Below, one piece after another: positions 55,497-63,642 of a DNA stretch of 64,000 nt. The stretch spans positions 2,294,001-2,358,000 of the forward strand of contig NZ_CP108394.1 of NCBI RefSeq assembly GCF_041435215.1. The letters run 5' to 3'. Made by a program: the position numbers and the translations under genes. The notes beneath the pieces were generated by a model. That model did no database searches. It saw only the letters and a list, made by a program, of their open reading frames with translations, and was not told where the DNA came from. The number at the start of each line of letters is the position of its first letter. Within the stretch, counting starts at the first letter, position 1. The DNA is from Streptomyces sp. NBC_01314. GTDB taxonomy: Bacteria > Actinomycetota > Actinomycetes > Streptomycetales > Streptomycetaceae.

Positions 55497-56687
55497 CTAC
55501 GCGGGTGAGAACAGGTGGTCGCTGATGAGGCGGGCCGCGCCGATGACTCCGGCGGTGGGCCCCAACTCCCCCAGCACGATGGGCAGATTGCCGGTCGCGA
55601 GGGGCAGTGACTGGCGGTAGACCTGGGTGCGGATGGCGGCGAGCAGGGTGTGGCCGAGGCCGGTCACCCCGCCGCCGATCACCACCAGGCCGGGGTTGAA
55701 GAAGCTGACGAGTCCGGCGATGACCTGGCCGGTGCGGTTGCCGCCCTCGCGTATCAGGTCGAGTGCGGTGGCGTCGCCGGCGGCTGCCGCGGCGGCCACG
55801 TCGACGGCGGTCAGGGTGCCGTTGGTCTCCAGCCGGGAGGCGAGTTCCACCGAAAGTCCCTGCTGGGCGGCGTCCTTGGCGTCGCGGGCGAGCGCGGCGC
55901 CGCTGAAGTGGGCTTCCAGGCAGCCCCGGTTGCCGCAGGCGCAGGGGCGGCCGTCCGGTACGGCGAGGATGTGGCCGATGTCGCCGGCGCTGCCCGTCAC
56001 ACCGCGGTGGACCTCGCCGCCGACGATGATGCCGCAGCCGATGCCGGTGCCGATCTTGACGCAGAGGAAGTCGCCCACGGAGCGGGCGACGCCCGCGTGC
56101 TGCTCCCCCATGGCCATCAGGTTCACGTCGTTGTCGACCATGACGGGGCAGCCGAGTTCCTGGCTGAGCGCCTCGCGCACCGGGAACCCGTCCCAGCCCG
56201 GCATGATCGGCGGGGCGACGGGGACGCCCTCGGGGAAGCGGACCGGGCCGGGGACGCCGATGCCGGCGCCGTCGAACCCTTCCGCGAGCCCGGAGGCCTT
56301 CAGCTTGGCGGCCATGGCCAACACCTGCTCGAAGACGGCGACGGGGCCGTCCCGTACGTCCATGGGCTGGTTGATGTGGCCGAGGATCTCCAACTCCGCG
56401 TTGGTGACGGCCACATCGATCGAGGTGGCGCCGATGTCGACGCCGAGGAAGCGGAGTTGCGGTGCGAGCCGGATGTTGTGCGACCGGCGGCCACCCCGCG
56501 AGGCGGCGAGCCCGTCGGCCACGACCAGTCCCGTCTCCAGGAGCCGGTCCACCTCCACGGCCAGCTTCGACCGCGAGAGATCGACCCGATCCCCGAGCTG
56601 CGCCCGGGAGTTGGGCCCTCCGTCCCGCAACAGCCGCAACAGCCTGGCCTGATGCGCGTTCGCGGGTCGAGCCGTCATACGTCTCAC
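55497..56687 (-). CDS. ROK-family transcriptional regulator
   Basis: Probable sugar-responsive repressor of the adjoining ABC operon. An N-terminal winged HTH (about 15-60, NSRAQLGDRVDLSRSKLAVE) is followed by an actin-like ROK domain: FLGVDIGATSIDVAVTN, VMVDNDVNLMAMGEQHAG, the zinc signature CACGNRGCLEAH and VVIGGGVTGLGHTLL. GTG 56687 is chosen because GGAGGGG lies five bases upstream; ATG 56678 is less well placed. It has 396 residues and looks intact. Confidence 0.85.
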   Translation of the reverse strand: MRRMTARPANAHQARLLRLLRDGGPNSRAQLGDRVDLSRSKLAVEVDRLLETGLVVADGLAASRGGRRSHNIRLAPQLRFLGVDIGATSIDVAVTNAELEILGHINQPMDVRDGPVAVFEQVLAMAAKLKASGLAEGFDGAGIGVPGPVRFPEGVPVAPPIMPGWDGFPVREALSQELGCPVMVDNDVNLMAMGEQHAGVARSVGDFLCVKIGTGIGCGIIVGGEVHRGVTGSAGDIGHILAVPDGRPCACGNRGCLEAHFSGAALARDAKDAAQQGLSVELASRLETNGTLTAVDVAAAAAAGDATALDLIREGGNRTGQVIAGLVSFFNPGLVVIGGGVTGLGHTLLAAIRTQVYRQSLPLATGNLPIVLGELGPTAGVIGAARLISDHLFSPA

Positions 56688-57085
56688 AAGCCCCTCCCCG
56701 CCTCATCGGCACTGCCGTGCATGGCTTTCGAGGGGAACGTAGCAGCGGATGCCCGAGCCGGGAAGAAGTCGCGCAGCAATTGCCGCAGACTTTCTCCACT
56801 CAGAGGACAAAGCGGGGGTGAGGGTACAGCCGGGAGCACATACCCGGCACAGGGGCTGAACTCGCGGGCGACTTCACCGGGCCCGCACTCGCGGGGTGCC
56901 GCCGCGCCCGCTCGCGCCGCGCCGCCCCAGGGCTCTGTCGCCGATTTCCCGCCTGCCTCACGACACCGGGAAATCGGCGACAGGCCCCAGCGGCACGACT
57001 GCCCGCAGCTACGCACCGCCGCGCACGGACGCTCACCCGGCCCTACGTCTCGCCCCTCCTACGCCCCGCCTACTTCTCGCCTCTC
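56688..57085. other. Intergenic region with a 17-bp perfect hairpin
   Basis: CTGTCGCCGATTTCCCG (56935-56951) is repeated inverted at 56967-56983 with a 15-base loop, about 100 bases past the GntR-type gene stop. It is probably its terminator. The rest carries the ROK gene promoter region with no recognisable elements. The stretch 57045-57090 is a CGCCTCTCCTACTTCT-like simple repeat at the GntR gene's 3' edge. Confidence 0.55.
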
Positions 57086-57760
57086 CTACTTCTCGCGCTC
57101 GTGATACGTCTTCCGCGTGTGTTCCGTATGCGCCCGCATGATCTCCGTCGCGCGCTGCTCGTCACGGGCGGAGATCGCCGTAATGAGGTCCCGGTGTTCG
57201 ATCCAGGACTGGTGGCCGCGCTGGCGGGCGACGGGCGTGTAGTACCAGCGGACGCGGCGGTCGACCTGGGCGGCGAGTTCGGCGAGGACCGTGTTGCCGG
57301 CCAGCTCCATGACCTTGGCGTGGAAGCGCGCGTTCATGGCGACGGCTGCATCGACGTCGTCGGCGGCGACGGCCCGCTCGCCCTCCGTGCAGAGCTGCTC
57401 CAGGGTGGTGATGCCGGCCGTGCCGGCGTTCGCCGCGGCGAGGCGGGCGGCCTCGGCCTCCAGCAGGGTGCGGACGGTGAGGAGCTGGTCCGCCTCCGCC
57501 TCCGTCGGCTCGTGGACGAAGGCGCCCTGGGCGGGCCGGAGGTCGACCCAGCCTTCGGTGTTGAGGCGTTGCAGGGCCTCGCGGACGGGCTGCCGGGACA
57601 CCCCGAGGTGGCCGGCGAGTTCACTCTCGACGAGGTGCTGCCCGGGGCGCAGCGCGCGCGTGGTGATGAGTTCGAGCAGGGCCTCGTAGACACGGTCGCG
57701 CAGTGGACCGGGGCGTTCGAGCTTGGGCACCGCCCCTTGCGGAAGTCCGGTCGACAACAT
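57086..57760 (-). CDS. GntR family regulator with FCD ligand domain
   Basis: DNA-binding winged HTH at residues about 15-80 (LRDRVYEALLELITTRALRP, HLGVSRQPVREALQRL). The all-helical FCD domain follows, with metal/ligand residues in MNARFHAKVMELAGN and IEHRDLITAISARDEQRAT. FCD regulators usually answer small carboxylates, which fits oxalate, glyoxylate or formate. GGAGGGGAC precedes ATG 57760. A CGTCTACAG site about 110 bases upstream suggests autoregulation, and related sites precede the two oxalate operons. The family call is firm and the regulon is inferred. Length is 224 residues. Confidence 0.85.
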   Translation of the reverse strand: MLSTGLPQGAVPKLERPGPLRDRVYEALLELITTRALRPGQHLVESELAGHLGVSRQPVREALQRLNTEGWVDLRPAQGAFVHEPTEAEADQLLTVRTLLEAEAARLAAANAGTAGITTLEQLCTEGERAVAADDVDAAVAMNARFHAKVMELAGNTVLAELAAQVDRRVRWYYTPVARQRGHQSWIEHRDLITAISARDEQRATEIMRAHTEHTRKTYHEREK

Positions 57761-57866
57761 CGGGTCCCCTCCAGAGCACCACTGGGTGTACTGCACACGG
57801 AAAGTCAACGGCCCGTACTGGAAAGAACTGGAAAGTCCGAGTCAACAGCCAGTATGGATTGTCTTT

Positions 57867-57880
57867 CGTCTACAGTCTAC
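57867..57880 (-). promoter_or_regulatory. Operator-like site upstream of the GntR regulator gene
   Basis: CGTCTACAGTCTAC contains CGTCTACAG, one base from the cores at 30263 and 60665, and forms a direct GTCTAC repeat. It lies in the promoter region of the regulator gene, between it and the fabH-like stop. Confidence 0.5.
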
Positions 57881-57952
57881 GACCAGCGTTGGCCAGGGAA
57901 CCGACGAGTATGCCTCGTCACATCGCCGTGCACATCACCGCGAATGCCCTGC

Positions 57953-58891
57953 TCACGGGCAGCGGACCACCTGTCCCGCGTACGACAGGTTGCCCCCGAA
58001 GCCGAACAGCAGCACGGGGTCGCCGCTGGAGATCTCTCCGCGTTCGACGAGCTTGGAGAAGGCGAGGGGGATGCTCGCGGCCGAGGTGTTGCCGGACTCG
58101 ACGACGTCCCGCGCGACCACGGCGTTGACCGCGCCGATCTTCGCGGCGAGGGGCTCGATGATGCGCAGGTTGGCCTGGTGGAGGACGACCGCGGCGAGGT
58201 CGGCGGGGGTGAGTCCCGCCTTCTCGCAGGCCGCGCGGGCGATGGGCGGCAGTTTGGTGGTGGCCCAGCGGTAGACGCTCTGGCCTTCCTGCGCGAAGCG
58301 CGGAGGGGTGCCCTCGATGCGTACGGCGTTGCCCATCTCGGGCACCGATCCCCACAGCACCGGTCCGATGCCGGGTTCCTCGGCGGCCTCGACGACGGCG
58401 GCGCCCGCTCCGTCCCCGACGAGGACACAGGTCGTGCGGTCGGTCCAGTCCGTGACCTCGGACATCTTGTCGGCGCCGATGACGAGCGCCCGGGTGGCGG
58501 CGCCGGCGCGCACGGCGTGGTCGGCGGTGGCCAGGGCGTGGGTGAACCCGGCGCAGACGACGTTGATGTCCATGGCGGCCGGGTTCGGGATGGAGAGCCG
58601 GTTCGCGACCCGGGCCGCCATGTTCGGGGAGCGGTCGATCGCGGTGGAGGTGGCGACCACGACCAGGTCGATGGCCTCCGGGCCGAGGCCGGCCGAGGCG
58701 AGCGCCTTGGCGGCGGCGTGGCCGGCCAGCTCGTCGACCGGTTCGTCGGGTCCTGCGATGTGCCGGGTGCGAATGCCCACACGGCTCGTGATCCACTCGT
58801 CACTCGTGTCGACCAGGCCCGCCAGGTCCTCGTTGGTGAGTACCTTGGCGGGCTGGTAGTGGCCGACGGCGGCGATTCGCGAGCCGTTCAT
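57953..58891 (-). CDS. Beta-ketoacyl-ACP synthase III (FabH)-like protein
   Basis: Condensing enzyme of the KAS III thiolase fold with an intact triad: Cys in MDINVVCAGFTHALATAD, His in VVLHQANLRIIEPLAAKIG and Asn in VESGNTSAASIPLAFSKL. The N-terminal pattern AAVGHYQPAKVLTNEDLAGL and the C-terminal LLFGFGGNLSYAGQVV are standard. It has 312 residues. GAGGGGA precedes the ATG. No acyl carrier protein or other fatty-acid gene is adjacent, so it is probably a secondary copy. Its placement between the regulator and the carrier of the oxalate arm is unexplained. Confidence 0.85.
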   Translation of the reverse strand: MNGSRIAAVGHYQPAKVLTNEDLAGLVDTSDEWITSRVGIRTRHIAGPDEPVDELAGHAAAKALASAGLGPEAIDLVVVATSTAIDRSPNMAARVANRLSIPNPAAMDINVVCAGFTHALATADHAVRAGAATRALVIGADKMSEVTDWTDRTTCVLVGDGAGAAVVEAAEEPGIGPVLWGSVPEMGNAVRIEGTPPRFAQEGQSVYRWATTKLPPIARAACEKAGLTPADLAAVVLHQANLRIIEPLAAKIGAVNAVVARDVVESGNTSAASIPLAFSKLVERGEISSGDPVLLFGFGGNLSYAGQVVRCP

Positions 58892-59040
58892 GGGTGGTTC
58901 CCCTCGTTGCCTGTGGTCAGCGGGATCCACCAGTCTGATCAGTGACTCACGGGTACGAGGGCGGGTGAGGCGACAGTAAAGCGGGGCCCGAGTTGTGGGC
59001 TTCTGTCAGACCCCGGGCAGGCCCCAGGGCGTCCGCACTC

Positions 59041-59178
59041 TCACCCGGTGAACAATTGCGTCGCCTTGCGTACGAGTTCGTACAGTCCGTAACCGAGCGG
59101 CACCCCCACCCACACCCAGGCCAAGATGATCAAGGGTCGTCGGTCAGGCGGATTCGGACTGGTGTCGCTGGACGACAT
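59041..59178 (-). CDS. Small membrane partner of the OFA carrier (MFS transporter small subunit)
   Basis: A 45-codon gene: ATG at 59178 within the end of the carrier gene (35-base overlap, different frame), stop TGA at 59041. The peptide starts MSSSDTSPNPPDRRPLIILA and continues with a single membrane helix (ILAWVWVGVPLGYGLYELV) and a short basic end. Small single-helix proteins encoded directly behind OFA-type carriers are annotated in Actinobacteria as MFS small subunits, and this matches in size, place and pattern. The first carrier (35692) has none. Confidence 0.7.
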   Translation of the reverse strand: MSSSDTSPNPPDRRPLIILAWVWVGVPLGYGLYELVRKATQLFTG

Positions 59179-60484
59179 CGGCTGCCTCCCTCGGGGCGGG
59201 GATGTGGAAGCGGGGGTGGACGGGCCGGACCAGTTCGTTGGCGACGAAGCCGATCACGAGCAGCCCGATCATGATGAAGAAGGACGTGCCGTAGAGGTCG
59301 GGTCCGGACTTGCCCGCCTCCTCCTGCCGGTCCGCGATCCAGTTGACGATCAGTGGTCCGAGGACGCCGGCCGTGGACCAGGCGGTCAGCAGCCGGCCGT
59401 GGATGGCGCCGACCTGGTAGGTGCCGAAGAGGTCCTTGAGATAGGCGGGGATGGTGGCGAAACCACCGCCGTAGAAGGACAGGATGACCAGGGCGCAGAC
59501 GATGAACAGCGGCTTGGAGGAGTCGCCGAACAAGGCGATCAGCAGGTACATCAGCGCGCCCACGCCCAGGTAGACGCGGTAGATGTTCTTGCGTCCGATC
59601 AGGTCGGACGTCGACGACCAGACGATTCGGCCGCTCATGTTGGCCGCGGAGAGCAGCGCGACGAACCCGGCGGCCGCGGTGACGGAGACCGGGGTGGAGG
59701 AGTCGGCGAAGAAGTCCGTGATCATCGGGGCGGCCTTCTCCAGGATGCCGATGCCCGCGGAGACGTTCATGCAGAGGATGACCCACAGGCACCAGAACTG
59801 CGGGGTGCGGATGGCGTCGCGGGCCGAGACCTGCGGGCCCTGAAGGACGCTCGGTCCCGTGTCGGTGCTCGCGCGGTCCTCGCCGCGCGGCACCCGGACC
59901 AGCACCACGCCGAGCAGCATGAACACGGCGTACGACAGTCCGTGCACCAGGAAGGCGAGGGCGATGCCGGAGGAGTCGGAGCCGAAGGACTCCAGCATCT
60001 GCGCGGACCACGGCGAGGCGATGAGTGCGCCGCCGCCGAAGCCCATGATCGCGATGCCGGTGGCCATGCCGGGCCGGTCCGGGAACCACTTGATCAGGGT
60101 CGAGACGGGCGATATGTAGCCGATGCCGAGGCCGATGCCGCCGACGAATCCGTAGCCGAAGACGATCAGCCAGTACTGCTCGGTGGCCGCGCCGAGCGAG
60201 GCGATCAGGAAGCCGGAGGAGAAGCAGATCAGCGCCACGGTCATGGCCCAGCGCGGCCCGTTGCGCTCGACGAGGGTGCCGCCGAACGCGGCGGACAGGC
60301 CCAGCATGACGATGCCGAGCTGGAAGGGCAGTGCGCTCTGTGTGCCGCTGAGGCCGAGCGCGGATTCGAGCGGCGGCTTGAAGACGCTCCAGGCGTAGGC
60401 CTGTCCGATGGAGAGATGGACGGAGAGCGCGGCCGGGGGGACGAGCCAGCGGCTCCAGCCCGGAGGCGCGACGGGGGGACTCAT
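59144..60484 (-). CDS. OFA-family MFS carrier, second copy
   Basis: 446 residues with about 12 hydrophobic segments: SIGQAYAWSVFKPPLESALG, LGIGYISPVSTLIKWFPDRP, MGFGGGALIASPWSAQM. Segment 11 reads HGRLLTAWSTAGVLGPLIV, so the lysine used by OxlT for oxalate is replaced by Trp/Ser. Another monocarboxylate or dicarboxylate, perhaps formate or glyoxylate, may be the substrate. ATG 60484 is taken as start, and the upstream extension is not membrane-like. It diverges from the panE-like gene across an operator-bearing region. Confidence 0.8.
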   Translation of the reverse strand: MSPPVAPPGWSRWLVPPAALSVHLSIGQAYAWSVFKPPLESALGLSGTQSALPFQLGIVMLGLSAAFGGTLVERNGPRWAMTVALICFSSGFLIASLGAATEQYWLIVFGYGFVGGIGLGIGYISPVSTLIKWFPDRPGMATGIAIMGFGGGALIASPWSAQMLESFGSDSSGIALAFLVHGLSYAVFMLLGVVLVRVPRGEDRASTDTGPSVLQGPQVSARDAIRTPQFWCLWVILCMNVSAGIGILEKAAPMITDFFADSSTPVSVTAAAGFVALLSAANMSGRIVWSSTSDLIGRKNIYRVYLGVGALMYLLIALFGDSSKPLFIVCALVILSFYGGGFATIPAYLKDLFGTYQVGAIHGRLLTAWSTAGVLGPLIVNWIADRQEEAGKSGPDLYGTSFFIMIGLLVIGFVANELVRPVHPRFHIPAPREAADVVQRHQSESA

Positions 60485-60645
60485 GATCCCGGACGGTAGG
60501 GAGTGACAGGGGAGTTGGAAAAGCGGCGCGTCGACCGTATGCGGTGAGCGGTATCCACCGCGCGCCGAACGGTCGTTCCCCGGCCACCTCATGTCCGAGT
60601 AATGCCTTGCCCGGCCGTTGCGCGAACTCTTGTCGCCCCAACTTC

Positions 60646-60675
60646 CATACTGTAGACAATATTTCGTCGACAGAA
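60646..60675. promoter_or_regulatory. Operator in the divergent carrier / panE-fdh promoter
   Basis: CTGTAGAC (60650-60657) and GTCGACAG (60666-60673) form an inverted repeat with one mismatch and an 8-base spacer, the same geometry as the perfect operator at 30252. The flanking CATAC also recurs. It is placed between the second carrier gene and the panE-like gene. Confidence 0.6.
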
Positions 60676-60729
60676 TTCGGCAGTGCGCCATCTCCGCGGT
60701 ATCCCTCGACCGAACGGAGCTCCCTCACC

Positions 60730-61701
60730 ATGAAAGTCGCAGTTCTCGGCGCCGGTGCGATCGGCGCCTATGTCGGCGCCGCGCTCCACCGCGCCGGCGC
60801 GGACACGCATCTCGTCGCCCGTGGACCGCATCTCGCGGCCATGAGGCGGGACGGGGTGCGGGTGCTCAGCTCGCGCGGGGACTTCACCGCCCGCGCCCAC
60901 GCCACCGACGACCCGGCCGACGTCGGCCCGGTCGACTTCGTCTTCCTGGGCCTCAAGGCCAACTCGTACGCGGCGTGCGGGCCGCTGATCGAGCCCTTGC
61001 TGCACAGCACCACGGCGGTGATCGCCGCCCAGAACGGCATCCCCTGGTGGTACTTCCACCGGCACGGCGGCCCGCACGACGGCCACCGTGTGGAGAGCGT
61101 GGACCCGGCCGGCGCGGTCAGTGCGGTGCTCGCGCCCGAACGGGCCGTCGGCTGTGTCGTCTACGCGGCGACGGAGCTCGAACGGCCCGGTGTCGTACGG
61201 CACCTGGAAGGCACGCGGTTCTCCATCGGCGAGCCGGACCGTACGGTCTCGGCGCGCTGCCGAGCGTTCAGCGAGGCCATGGTGGCCGGTGGCCTGAAGT
61301 GTCCGGTGGAGCCCGATCTGCGGGCCGACATCTGGATCAAGCTGCTCGGCAACATCTCGTTCAACCCGATCAGTGCCCTGGCCCGCGCGACCATGCGGCA
61401 GATGTGTCTGCACGGCGGCACCCGCAAGGTCATCGAGACGATGATGGCCGAGACGCTGGCCGTCGCCGAGGCCCTGGGCTGCGAGGTCGGGGTCTCCATC
61501 GAACGGCGGATGGCCGGCGCCGAACGCGTCGGCGACCACCGCACCTCCACGCTCCAGGACCTGGAGCGCGGCAAACCGCTGGAACTCGACGTCCTCCTGG
61601 CCGCCGTCGTCGAACTGGCGGACATCACGGGTGTCGAGGTGCCCACACTCCGCACCGTCCACGCCATCTCGGACCTGCTCGCGCTGCGGAGCGCGGCATG
61701 A
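60730..61701 (+). CDS. Ketopantoate reductase-like protein, possibly oxalyl-CoA reductase (PanE2-like)
   Basis: Rossmann NADP-binding start MKVAVLGAGAIGAYVGAALH. Family catalytic residues are present: Asn in VIAAQNGIPWWYF, Lys/Asn in WIKLLGNISFNPISALARAT, and Ser/Glu in STLQDLERGKPLELDVLLAA. By family this is 2-dehydropantoate 2-reductase. However, it shares a putative oxalate operator and sits directly before formate dehydrogenase genes. In Methylobacterium extorquens a panE paralogue, PanE2, reduces oxalyl-CoA to glyoxylate, so that role is a strong alternative here. The stop is 10 bases before the next ATG. Length is 323 residues. Confidence 0.75.
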   Translation: MKVAVLGAGAIGAYVGAALHRAGADTHLVARGPHLAAMRRDGVRVLSSRGDFTARAHATDDPADVGPVDFVFLGLKANSYAACGPLIEPLLHSTTAVIAAQNGIPWWYFHRHGGPHDGHRVESVDPAGAVSAVLAPERAVGCVVYAATELERPGVVRHLEGTRFSIGEPDRTVSARCRAFSEAMVAGGLKCPVEPDLRADIWIKLLGNISFNPISALARATMRQMCLHGGTRKVIETMMAETLAVAEALGCEVGVSIERRMAGAERVGDHRTSTLQDLERGKPLELDVLLAAVVELADITGVEVPTLRTVHAISDLLALRSAA

Positions 61702-61711
61702 GGAGCGTCGT

Positions 61712-63637
61712 ATGAGGAAACGCGACCGGACCCCCAAGACCTACACCAGGCTCACCCATCCCCTCGTCCGCGACTCCCGCGACGAGCCCTTCCGGCAGGC
61801 GAGTTGGGAGGAGGCGCTGGACCGGGCCGCCCGCGGCATCGAACGCAACCGCGGCGCGTTCGGCCTGTTCTCCTGCGCCCGCGCCACCAACGAGATGAAC
61901 TACGTGGCGCAGAAGTTCGCCCGCGTGGTCATGGGCACCAACAACGTCGACTCCTGCAACCGCACCTGTCACGCGCCGAGCGTCGCCGGTCTCTCGGCCG
62001 CCTTCGGCTCGGGCGGCGGCACCTCCTCGTACGAGGAGATCGAGCACACCGACGTCATCGTGATGTGGGGCTCCAACGCCCGCTTCGCACACCCGATCTT
62101 CTTCCAGCACGTGCTGAAGGGCATCCACAGCGGCGCCCGGATGTACGCGGTCGACCCGAGGCGGACGTCCACCGCCGAGTGGGCGGAGAGCTGGATGGGG
62201 CTGAACGTCGGCACCGACATCCCGATGGCCCACGCGATCGGCCGGGAGATCATCCACGCGGGTCTCGCCAACAAGGCGTTCATCGAGCGGGCGACCACCG
62301 GCTTCGACGAGTACAGGGCGCTCGTCGAACCGTGGACGCTGTCGCTGGCCGAGAAGGTGACGGGCGTACCGGCCGCCGCCATACGGCAGTTGGCGCACGC
62401 GTACGGCCGAGCCGAGCGCGCCCAGCTGTGCTGGACGCTCGGCATCACCGAGCACCACAACGGCACCGACAACGTCCGCGCGCTGATCAACCTGTCGCTG
62501 CTGACCGGCCATGTGGGCCGCTACGCCTCGGGGTTGCAGCCCCTGCGCGGCCAGAACAACGTACAGGGCGGCGGCGACATGGGCGCCATCCCCAACCGGC
62601 TGCCCGGCTTCCAGGACATCCTCGACCCGGGCCACCGACTGAAGTTCGAGTCGGCGTGGGACACCGTCATCCAGCCGCACTACGGGCTGAACCTGACGGA
62701 GATGTTCGAGGCCATGGAGGAGGGCTCGCTGAAGGCCGTGTACTGCATCGGGGAGAACCCCGCGCAGTCCGAGGCCGACAGCGAACAGGCCGTACGGCGG
62801 ATGCGGGAGCTGGACTTCCTCGTCGTCCAGGACATCTTCCTGACGAAGACGGCCCAGCTGGCGGACGTCGTGCTGCCCGCGACCGCCGGGTGGGCGGAGA
62901 CGGACGGCACGACCACCAACAGCGAACGCCGGGTGCAGCGGGTACGCCGTGCCGTCACCCCGCCCGGGGAGGCCCGCGAGGACATCGACATCATCTGCGA
63001 CCTGGCCTCGCGGCTCGGGCACGAGTGGAAGTACGCCGACGCCGAGGCCGTCTGGAACGAGCTGCGGTCGGTGTCGCCGGACCACTACGGGATGACGTAC
63101 GAGCGCCTCGCGCGGGAGCAGGGCATCCAGTGGCCCTGCCCGGACACCGACAGGCTCGAACCTCCGTACCTGCACGCCCGGTTGTGGGATCCCGACCCGG
63201 CGAACCGGGGCCGGCTCGCCCCCTTCGGGATCGTCCAGCACGATCCTCCGGTCGACCTGACGGACGAGCGGTTCCCGATCCGGCTCACCACCGGGCGGCG
63301 GCTGGACTCGTACAACACCGGTGTGCAGAGCGGCGGTTACGCCTCGCCGCTCAGGCGCGGGGAGTACATCGAGCTGTGCCCGGAGGACGCGGAGCGGTAC
63401 GGGGTCGTGGTGGGCGAGGAGGTCCAGGTGTCCTCGCGGCGCGGGTCGGTGGTGGCGCCGGTGTGGATCGACCTCGCCCTGCGGCCCGGCCTCGCCTTCA
63501 TGACCATGCACTTTCCCGACGAGGTGGACACCAACCAGCTGACGATCGAGGCGAACTGCCCGATCGCGGGCACGGCGGAGTTCAAGGCGTCGGCGATCCG
63601 GATCGAGAAGCTGCCCGTCGCGACCATCGTGAGGTGA
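61712..63637 (+). CDS. Molybdopterin formate dehydrogenase catalytic core, lacking the N-terminal Fe-S domains
   Basis: Catalytic subunit converting formate to CO2. The active-site Cys and adjacent His are in VDSCNRTCHAPSVAGLSAAF, followed by FDH-type SSYEEIEHTDVIVMWGSNAR, LQPLRGQNNVQGGGDMGAIP and the C-terminal cofactor domain GRRLDSYNTGVQSGGYASP. The usual N-terminal [4Fe-4S] (CxxCxxxC) and ferredoxin-like domains are missing; the frame opens directly at RLTHPLVRDSRDEPFRQASW. ATG 61712 has GAGGAG upstream and almost no space before it, so the missing part is not hidden upstream. It may be encoded separately further on. Length is 641 residues. Confidence 0.85.
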   Translation: MRKRDRTPKTYTRLTHPLVRDSRDEPFRQASWEEALDRAARGIERNRGAFGLFSCARATNEMNYVAQKFARVVMGTNNVDSCNRTCHAPSVAGLSAAFGSGGGTSSYEEIEHTDVIVMWGSNARFAHPIFFQHVLKGIHSGARMYAVDPRRTSTAEWAESWMGLNVGTDIPMAHAIGREIIHAGLANKAFIERATTGFDEYRALVEPWTLSLAEKVTGVPAAAIRQLAHAYGRAERAQLCWTLGITEHHNGTDNVRALINLSLLTGHVGRYASGLQPLRGQNNVQGGGDMGAIPNRLPGFQDILDPGHRLKFESAWDTVIQPHYGLNLTEMFEAMEEGSLKAVYCIGENPAQSEADSEQAVRRMRELDFLVVQDIFLTKTAQLADVVLPATAGWAETDGTTTNSERRVQRVRRAVTPPGEAREDIDIICDLASRLGHEWKYADAEAVWNELRSVSPDHYGMTYERLAREQGIQWPCPDTDRLEPPYLHARLWDPDPANRGRLAPFGIVQHDPPVDLTDERFPIRLTTGRRLDSYNTGVQSGGYASPLRRGEYIELCPEDAERYGVVVGEEVQVSSRRGSVVAPVWIDLALRPGLAFMTMHFPDEVDTNQLTIEANCPIAGTAEFKASAIRIEKLPVATIVR

Positions 63638-63642
63638 CGTAA

